Under the pieces are notes generated by a model. That model had not been told where the DNA came from. It did no database searches and saw nothing but the letters and a program-made list of their open reading frames with translations. From Henckelia pumila (taxonomy: Eukaryota > Streptophyta > Magnoliopsida > Lamiales > Gesneriaceae), in NCBI RefSeq assembly GCF_033568475.1, contig NC_133122.1, forward strand, positions 147,512,861-147,576,860: a DNA stretch of 64,000 bases, read 5' to 3'. Shown piece by piece: positions 55,703-64,000 of this stretch (its first letter is position 1; each line of letters begins with the position of its first letter). The position numbers and the translations under genes are program-made.

Positions 55703-55977
55703 GGATGATTTTATGCTACATTGGGTGAGATATATATTTTTTGTGTTTTTTATTAATATGTTTGTGCGAACATTTTGCTTGAAAAAAAAAATCATGTGTC
55801 TGTTTCTTTTGTGTTTTTTATTAATATGTTTGTGCGAACATTTTGCTTGAAAAAAATCATGTGCCTGTACTTTTTTTGGTCATTTAGCATGATATTTTTT
55901 GTCATTTAGGGAGATGTTCACACGAACATTTCAAAAAAATTAAGGAGTGTTTCATCCGATATAACATAAAATCACCC
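55703..55977. mobile_element. MITE with 3-bp duplication GTA, 275 bp
   Basis: GGATGATTTTATGCTACAT at the left and the complement of ATATAACATAAAATCACCC at the right form the inverted termini. GTA lies on both flanks (55700-55702 and 55978-55980). Inside, a unit of about 65 bp containing TTATTAATATGTTTGTGCG is tandemly duplicated (about 55740-55806 and 55808-55868). Confidence 0.65.
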
Positions 55978-56171
55978 GTACTTTGTCAGCTTTTACTTAA
56001 CAGAATTCAAAAAACAATTAAAAAATATTTTCTAAAAACTCTTCAAACATTACCGTAATTTCAAAATGTAATTCATTGAAAATGTCTATGCTAGCATATG
56101 GGCAGTAGGAATGTCTATGCTAGCACCAACGGTTTACTGCGAACATTTCAAATGCAAAATAAATTCGGCCA

Positions 56172-56583
56172 TTGGATCGAATGGGGCAGCATAGACTGCT
56201 CCCCATTAAAGAGCCGATTGCCAGTATCGCCGCCTCTGCAGGATCAGGCCTGGAGAAAACCAAGGCTGCCCTCCAAGAAAAGGATGACAAAATGAGCGCG
56301 CACACAACGTTACTGAGACGGAGGAAGAGAGGGTCCACGGTGCAGAACTTGACAAGCAGGACGCCGCGGGGAGGCGCTCCGGAGACTGGACGTATTCTTA
56401 CTCCACCACCGGGTAGAAGGGCAGATCGATGGGCCCATACACGGCATCGGGGAGCCCGCTGGGCAGGTGACCGAAGGCTCTGTGAAGTCTCATCCGATCG
56501 GCACCACCACGGGCACGGGACGCCCCACTACTGCGCATAACACGCATGTGGGTGCCGCCACTAACAAAGGGCACTGGTGGTGA
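56172..56583 (+). pseudogene. LEA group 1 (LEA_1) pseudogene, frameshifted
   Basis: Three frames have to be combined to see the protein. The first gives IASIAASAGSGLEKTKAALQ and EKDDKMSAHTT, matching the N-terminal LEA_1 domain (PF03760). The second, from about 56330, gives EEERVHGAELDKQDA and later TYSYSTTG. The third, from about 56440, gives GEPAGQVTEG then SHPIGTTTGTGRPTTAHNTH, typical of the glycine/threonine-rich C-terminus of dicot LEA_1 proteins, ending at TGA 56581-56583. LEA_1 proteins are hydrophilic protectants made in drying seeds and stressed tissue. The frameshifts show this copy is inactive. Its high GC stands out from its surroundings, as expected of a decayed coding region. 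Confidence 0.8.
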
Positions 56584-57089
56584 ATTTAGTGGTTAAAAAC
56601 ATATATGCGAATGTTTTAGAATATATATTCACTTAATTATTATAACGCACACAGGTTACTGCTCCAGAGCGACATTGTTAATTCGCTGTTTCTTTTCATG
56701 CAATCAGGGGTTTGTGTATGTAATAAGATAAAGCCATTGTATATGATTCTCGTGTATTTAAATGAAGCAGCTTTAGTATTTATGGTATACATCCAACTCT
56801 TGCGTGGATTCTCATCAAATCACTTCTCAACATCTTCTAAACGTTTTTTTCTTGGTGAAGAAATCGAACGACCGGACAGAAATTCCAGATGTTAATGGAA
56901 GTACGCGCGGTAGGTGAAATAAGTAAACATATCACAAATCATTCTAAAGGTTTGCATCCAAGACAACAGCAAACAATGAACATTAATATGTCCGTTTCTA
57001 CAACTCATATGGCGTGGTCTAGGGGTCTGTAGCAGCAACGGATGTCGCAACCCAACTGCATTTGTCTGAAGTAGATGGAAGGCCATTAC

Positions 57090-60000
57090 TCATGGCCCTG
57101 TTCTACGTAGCTCAGCAGCCCCATGCGCGAAGTGGCACCTATCACCAAACGTACAAGACCCTTTGGAGAAATTCTCGCAAAGCTTGGTTTTGAAGTTGCT
57201 TCCTGGTGTAGAAGGACCTCCTCCAGGAGTTCCAATGGCTTTACCCGAGCCGTTTCCCGAACTAACAGTAACAATGATCTCCCTCACCATTGTACTAGCT
57301 CGCTCAATTTGTTCAAATGTACCCTCCAGCTCGATGTTTCTGAGATTTGGATTTGCTTCATGATCTCGAATAGCTAGCTTGGCTCCCGTTTGCCTGCAAA
57401 TCTGCTTGGAATTCACTCCACCTTTCCCAATGATGGCACCAACTAGTGATGCGTCTACACTGATCTTGGCAGTGGCAGACACACCAAAGCTGGCTGCAGG
57501 CCCTGCCACTGGTGGCTCCATTGGGGCATTAAAACGACCGCCAATGGCTCCAACAGCACGAGGATCCTCATGAGATGGTATAATAGGTTTTCCAAGCTCC
57601 CATTCTCCGTGAGCAAAGTTGCATTTGTCACCAAATTTGCAGCCTTCTGCAGAATTGAATCTGTTGCATATTTTGGTTTTAACGCCTGCAGGAGCAGAGC
57701 CATTCTGAATAGCCGGTGGTCCTGCCACTGTTCTGTTGACTGGAGGAACCAGGTTCATCATCTGGGCAACAGCTTTATAGCCACCGGGAAAATAGTGGAG
57801 AAAGTGGCAGTTATCACCAAATGGACAACCAGAAGAACTGCATAATAGGAAAAAATCTGATATAATCAGAATTAGTTCATCTATGTATAACAAGTCCTTC
57901 CCAATGATTAAAGGAGGCTTGCCACATATGACAGATACAACCTCTGTTTATCTAGGGACAAAGTTTATTACAATTAGATCTCAAACCCCAGACCTCATTC
58001 CAAACTTGAGATCAAATGGGTTATAAGCCATCGGCAACAGATATGATTTTTTCTATGTGAGAGAAAATGTTCGAAGATCAGTGAGAAATTGTTCCAAGAT
58101 TAGTGAGAAGTAAAAAGATTGGGCTAAGACATCCATAAAATTCGGTACATGGAAATAAAATCCCAACTCTTTATTTAAATATATTTTTATTTGTGGGGAT
58201 TTACCTAGTGGGAAATGTGAATACCACTGAAGCATATTCGTTAGTGGCAAACAAGGTAAAGTTGCAAAGAAAATGGAAAAGAGAAAAAACCAAAATTGAA
58301 AAGTCCTTTAAATGCTTCAGCAGCTAAGGCTCACAAAGACGATAGAAGTGGACGCCAAATTTATATCCCAAGTCACAGGCATTATAAAAGATCAAATTCA
58401 AAAAAGGCACAACCAAAGGAAAATTAAGATCCCAATCCCCTTTGAATACCCTTTTTTCCCTCTAATATTTCATTTCATATGCGTCGCTAGGCGCGGAGAG
58501 GATGGCTCTTAGTTCTCTGTTATATATGGCACCTATGCACTTGTTATTTAAAAACCATAATTGAACTCCACCAAAAGAAAATTAGAGATGTTCGCTTAAA
58601 GAGCGAAAGAGGAGGCAGGAAACAAAGATTTTAAGTTGCTGCTTCTGTCAACAGGCATAAGAGTGCAGCCCAATTTCATAATGTTAACCTTCATATTATT
58701 AAAATCTCCCCATTACCAATAGATAGCATTGCAAGCGAGTGGTGTCTCAGGAAAGGTAATGGTTAGTTTGAGCATAAAAGATACAATCACATAATGAACA
58801 AGAAACTGACTGACCGTGGAAACAAAATAATCATAGTAGAAAGTAGTAGCGATAATTCCAGTTTTTATCTCATCTTCCTTTCTTCCAAGGAAACTAAAAG
58901 AACGCAAAAGTTGTTCCAAGCCTCCACAATCTTTTCAATCACACAAAAATAATCAAACTACACCAGACCAGTAGTAGTAGGGTCAAAGACAAATCACGGA
59001 GGAAAATTCTAAACAAACAATGTAAAAAAAAAAAACGGCCATAAGCTGGTATTTATTTCGTCAAGAATGAAAACTAGACACCACACCAAAAAGCTAATTT
59101 AGCATGGAATGCTGCTTTGAGAGAATTCCTGACCATTAAAATATAGAATAATTGCAAAATTAATTTATTGATACTGAAACGGTAAGATAAACAAAAACTG
59201 CTGCTTATATTGACGTCAACTGTTCGTGAAATGTTTGTAAAAGTGATTTCTCTCTCCAAAAGCATCAGAATTGGGAACAAAATTATTACCGGAAAGGTAT
59301 AATAAATAGTTCAGAACCCAAAAAGACACGGGTACCAAAAATTGTGACATACTGCCACTGTAATTCGAGTTGTAGAGCTACAAATAAAACCCTTTTAAGT
59401 TACCAACCCAGAAACTTTTAATGATGCAAACTAGAAAGTAGAAACATAAATTATAATTACCACTCGCACAAAGTGGAAGAACATTTAAATTTCAATTTTT
59501 ATATTAAGTGGGTTGAGATTATAACCTGAAAAACTTGGTGCATGGCTTCGATTTGCTTCCTATACCACTTGATAAAGAGTCGAATTCTGTTACAAAACAT
59601 TAATTTCTCTTTCTGAGTTAGAATTTTCTTAGATTCTTGCCATTGCTCATGTATGCATGTAAACATGTAAATGTGTGGGGTAACGTACCATGATTTACTT
59701 GATAAGAGCACAATTATTTTAACAAAAAACCTCACATTTTTCAATAAACAAAGTATGACATCTAGATGCTAGGGGAAAAAAAACCCATCTGCTCAACATG
59801 AATTGCATGAATAGTGGATCATAACAAATCGTTCAAAGAGTAAAGAGGGGGAAAAAAAGTATTACTCCTTTCAAAGAACAGAAAACACAGAAGCTGTCCG
59901 TGCAACGTTCACAAGAGATTGTTCAGCATACACGGATGGATAAACAACAGTTTTCTAAAAACTGAAGTATTTCGGTGTAAATAGCAACTAAAACGAGTTA

Positions 60001-60228
60001 AACAATAACTTAAATCACCGCATATTAAAAAAGATTACTAAAGATCCACAAATTTACCCCTGAAAAATTACTCTATTATATCACAGCAGCCCACATGAAA
60101 AAACGACATAAATACAAGAAAAGAGGTTAAAGTTAAAAACCTGGCTTGGATTTCTTAAAACCGCCATTCCCATTAAGACCGAATTCACCTCTTGCTCTCT
60201 TGCGAGGTTCCATAAGTCCGAAGCTCAT
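57090..60228 (-). CDS. KH domain and CCCH zinc-finger protein, KHZ1/KHZ2-like (298 aa, 3 exons)
   Basis: Exons on the - strand are 60228-60141, 59586-59526 and 57837-57090. GT..AG junction phases agree throughout and together give 298 residues. The start is the upstream of two in-frame ATGs (MSFGLMEPRKRARGEFG); the other is at 60213. The order is CCCH finger 1 (residues 45-64, C-X8-C-X5-C-X3-H), finger 2 (107-126, same spacing), a KH domain with GAIIGKGG (about 165-230), and finger 3 (270-288, C-X7-C-X5-C-X3-H). This matches Arabidopsis At3g12130/At5g06770, called KHZ1 and KHZ2, RNA-binding proteins reported to act on FLC pre-mRNA splicing and to promote flowering and senescence. The first intron (554 bp) and the second (1688 bp) are AT-rich with no other gene seen. 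Confidence 0.92.
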
Positions 60229-61388
60229 AGATCCAAATTCAGATCTAGCTAACTAAAAACAAAAAATAATAATAAGATAGAGCAGAGATATATAGAGATG
60301 AAGCAGGAGCTTCCAAATGTGGAAACCAAACAAGGGTTTTCTTTTATCGTACACCCACAGACTACAGTACACAAGACTAGAGGAGCATTGCATTTGCTTG
60401 CGGCGATTCAATCCCATGAGATGGGTCACGTGCACTCGTAATATAATGAAGATGGGCCTCTGTCGTTTCACAAAAGCCCATTTTGAGGGCCCATTGTGGT
60501 TTCAGTACCAAATACATTTTTGTGCATTCCCCAATTTTTTAGAAAACAAGCATTAATTCGTGATATGTTAATACAAAGATAATACCCTCGCATTATATCT
60601 AGTGATCTAATTTTAATTTGATTGTGTACAATTTGTTAGATACTTTGATTATTCTAATGCTTACACAAACTCAATGAATTCTGGTTTAATCGGACCAGAA
60701 TCCCTTTAAATGCAATGTGATGGTCTACAATCTAAATATTTTGACGTTGAAATTTTGCTAAAGCATCCTAGTATAATTGTTGTGAACCTAACGAGACAGA
60801 GTTTTCTTCTTTTGATTAATGGGTTTCGCATAAATTCTAAGAACCCTGAAAATATTACGAAGATAAATATACTTGGGAAGATGGAAATAATTTTCTGCAC
60901 GCAGATAGAAAATGTGCCAGACCCGAGCATTCAATAATGAAAAATTTAATAGAAATGTGCCCCAAAATTGCAAGCACCCTTCCACCACCTGCAAGAATAT
61001 TAAACCTAAAACCTACCTGTGATCATTTTATATCCCCATCCATCGCCCTCCCCGTCCCCGTCCCCCAATGTCTAGTACAATATATTCATGTGTATCCTCC
61101 GGAGCACCCCTGCTCTCTCGCCATTCAAAAAAGCAAACGCCCCGGGTGTAAAAACCACTAAGAGGTTGGAGCTAAACAGCCACAGAGATCCACATCAAAT
61201 GAGGCCATTTTCGGTAATTAAATCTCCGACAGCACAGCGCAGTCCTCCCCAGCCTCGGGTAATAAATACTTTTCATTGGCAGGGAGCGGCACTGCGGCAG
61301 GAGCATCTCCATCATGAGATTGAGCCCTTCCAATAGAACACGGCTACTCTGTGAACAGGACTGACTTCTGGTTTTGCGTCATCTGATA
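60229..61388. other. promoter side of the KHZ-like gene and 3' side of the PIE1-like gene
   Basis: The 60230-60400 portion should contain the KHZ-like leader and core promoter. The 61000-61388 portion is probably 3' untranslated sequence of the PIE1-like gene. Short open frames here have no recognisable protein content. Confidence 0.45.
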
Positions 61389-64000
61389 TTATCCAATATC
61401 AGTGAATTCAGGTAACATTGACCAATCATCCAGTTCAGATGTCAAATCCGGCCAAATTTGGAGTGAATCTAATCCCACCGTGTTGCCCAAAGGAGCAATT
61501 TCATTATCCATACCATTACCAAGCAGGTATTTATTGTCACATTCAAGTCCTCCATCATCATGGAAACAAGGTGGCAATTCATCAAAATTCGGACTAGAGT
61601 CGCTGACTGTCAATGGCAGAGGTTGGAATACTTGACTGGCGGTAATACAATACAAATCAGCACTCTCAATACCAGTTCTTTTTAACTTCGATTTAGAAGG
61701 CTTTACCGACTCAGAAACAAGGAGCTTGTGTCTCCCAAGATGTTGTAGTTGTGGAGTCCAAGACGCAAAGTCACCAACGGGAAATCCTAGCAATTCCTCA
61801 CCAAATAACCCTTCAACACACTGCAGCCGGGGGTTTCTGCAAATAGCATAATACAGGGATGTTAGTAGAGCAATATGGGTATTTACAGATGGAAAGCTGA
61901 AAGCAAATCAAAAACTATTTGTGAAGCAGACAGACGGTATATCTCCAAATTTTATAATCTTCCTTAGTCAAGAGCATGCAAAATCTTGGCACAAACTTTA
62001 GTAGAAAGGGTTTTAAGGTGGATTCGAAGTGGTAGGATGGAGGTGCCAAATAGCCAGCATTTCAAACAAAGGATCAATTGTGCCTATACGAGACAATGAT
62101 GGACTTGACAAGACGTCGACTTATTTGAAATCAATATGACCAATGTCCATACAACTATACAAAAGATTGCACAAATCTAAAATCTAAATATGAAGAAGGT
62201 CATACCTGAATTGGTTTTCAACCAGGCTCCAGGAAGATTTGAAATTACCATCTTCACTAGCATGCATCTTCAAGGATGGGGGAGGGACTGGGCCAAGAAT
62301 TGAAAGATCAACAGTAGAGGGAAGGGGAGTTATTTCATCCCTCTCTCCTTGAAGTGCAAGAGAAATATCCAGTTGCTCTTTTGCAACCAAAAGTTCCTTG
62401 CTTGAGTTCACAATGCTTGATACTTCATCGGTTTGACGACTGCAGTCACCATCTAGGGCGGCAGCGACTAAGACCCCACACTGATACAAATTTGTAAATT
62501 CCAGCATTTCTGATGATTTCCTCAAGGAATTCTGATGGTTAACCGAGTTGCCAAATTGTGGAGAAGAATAAAATCCATTTTGAGCAGATAAACAACTTTT
62601 TTTAAGGCTGGGGCGTGATAACCTCCAAGCAGCAGAAAGCGCAGCAAAGTTGTGCCTTTGTAGAAGCGGTTCATGATCTGGTAGTTCAGAAGTGATGCTA
62701 AGCAGCACCCGTATATTATCCTAATGCAGGAAACACTGCATGAATGAATTGAAATGTACAAAATTGCCGAGCTAATATAACTGCAAATCAAGCCACCACA
62801 AATAAAAGAAACAAGTTGAAAGTCGAAAAAAAAAGAAGAAAAGCAGAGAATCAGGGCTACTAGAAAGTCGTGGTGATCTGTTTGGATGTGTTGGACGAAG
62901 TGGAGTCCAACTCCAAGACATTAGACACCAGGTGACCTAGAGTGTCGCATTCACTATTCATCAGCCACCAATTTGCTTCTTTATTTATACAGAACTTAAG
63001 TGAACATTCATAATGATCAACAATTTTTTTACTCCAAATAGTATGCCAATTCTGCCATGGCCCACATTCTTAGTTTTCAGGGAGGCGTCAGCAGTTTGAG
63101 CTTCTCATTACACTCATATTCAAGTTAATCCATGTCAATCCTTCAGTTATTCTGTTAAGGGTTATTTTCAGTAGTAAGCGCTAGTAAACATCCTTTAGTT
63201 ATTTAAATTTTACTGAATCAAATGAAATATAGGACAAACTATAATCTCGGTACAGTGCAGACACCTATGCAGCATATTTACCTCAAATAGTTTAAGTGGA
63301 TAGAGCATGTTCTTTGCTTCATTCAATGATATAATCCTATCCAAGTTATACAAACTGTCTGTTAAGTTCAGCAATATATAGAAACTCAACGAACATTAAC
63401 CGACACTCAAAGTAGTTTTTTTATCTCACTTACTGATCTAAATTCTTAAAACTAGATAGTGCAGTCTGTCTTCTATTCAGTAGCTTAAGGAACAATTTCT
63501 TCAAGAAAACATACCTCGGTTACTTTAAGAAGAGCCTTCCCAGAACCATTATTAACCGCTTTGTCAGTATTGGTACCATCACCACCAGACAAAATGTATC
63601 TCTGAATTAGTTCCCTAAATCTCTCACAGCAATGAACAGGATGGCGAAATCTGCCACGATAAAATCCGCCAGCAGTCATTCCATACAATATTTCACAAGC
63701 CAAGTTCCAATTTGGGCCATACTCATGAACCACGGCACATAATACAGCATCTTCACGTGTTGACCAAAGGTCAGGTGAAGGAAAATCCTTATACCAAATG
63801 TTCCCTTTCTTCTTTAACTTTTCTGGTTTTATGGTGAAAACCCGTTTCAGAGGCATAGCAGAAATAGATAGTTTCCCCCGTGTTTTTCCCCTACTTAATT
63901 GCTTACTCTCAAGATCCACACCACCATTATCCAAAATTTTCAACTCTTTATGATTGTTATAGTACTTGCTAGAAGATTTGGAAAAGACGACCATGTCTTC
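61389..64000 (-). CDS. PIE1: PIE1-like SWR1-complex ATPase, C-terminal part (gene continues beyond the window)
   Basis: Exons read on the - strand are 64000-63515 (open at the window edge), 62720-62206 and 61836-61389. Junctions are phase 0 and then AG|A, giving one continuous frame. The first carries a SANT/Myb-like module, WSTREDAVLCAVVHEYG with GRFRHPVHCCERFREL, and then GSGKALLKVTE. The second begins DNIRVLLSITSELPDHE and continues LLQRHNFAALSAAWRL. The third ends at TAA 61389-61391 after a serine- and acid-rich tail. These match the C-terminus of plant PIE1, the Swi2/Snf2-related ATPase that exchanges H2A for H2A.Z and is needed for FLC expression. The HSA and ATPase domains would lie beyond 64000. 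The intron between the first two exons is about 794 bp. Confidence 0.9.

Noticed and set aside
57123-57845. Several + strand frames over the KHZ-like gene
   Set aside because: They are antisense shadows of the well supported KH/CCCH exon.

Overview
This is a nuclear window from a eudicot plant. It has spliced plant genes (two pentatricopeptide-repeat proteins, a VQ-motif protein, a KH/CCCH zinc-finger protein and the C-terminal part of a PIE1-type SWR1 remodeller) in an AT-rich background, surrounded by many plant transposable elements. The order is not certain. An asterid such as a member of Lamiales is a guess from general resemblance.

Layout. Positions 1-1498 are AT-rich intergenic DNA with an old imperfect duplication. 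1502-9377 is a complete CACTA (En/Spm) transposon with a perfect GCT target-site duplication, a spliced TNP2-type transposase, a second spliced TNPA-like gene, and hairpin-rich subterminal arrays at both ends. 10434-18042 is a Copia LTR retrotransposon (TSD GTGGC). It sits inside a decayed fragment of a HAC (p300/CBP-type) histone acetyltransferase gene. 18509-31906 is a hAT element with a broken TTF-type transposase, itself split by a complete Ty3/gypsy Tekay-like chromovirus at 20691-30922 (TSD ACTAT). That gypsy element appears to carry an intron between gag and protease. 32.2-36.0 kb holds a Copia integrase scrap, a Tourist-like MITE and a solo LTR (34489-36041, TSD CTCGC).

The gene-bearing part starts at 36.3 kb. 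It has an intronless PPR gene (36340-37881, +), a Stowaway MITE, a solo Copia-type LTR (41021-41995), a VQ gene (42657-43025, -) and a PPR gene closely resembling Arabidopsis At1g77360/APPR6 (44949-46391, -). A gag-only LTR element of TR-GAG type follows (47550-53350, TSD GTGGG; both LTRs are 1575 bp) and sits inside a fold-back MITE. After it come further MITEs, a frameshifted LEA group 1 pseudogene (56172-56583), a three-exon KHZ-type KH/CCCH gene (57090-60228, -), and the last three exons seen of a PIE1-like gene (61389 to the window edge, -).

The most striking pattern is that every LTR family here with an intact LTR carries a cluster of short, GC-rich, nearly perfect hairpins or self-complementary motifs inside the LTR. 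The hairpin sequences differ from family to family. Two LTRs of one family (34489-36041 and the TR-GAG LTRs) share their ends but have different hairpin cassettes at about the same distance from the LTR start. The CACTA ends use the same kind of architecture.
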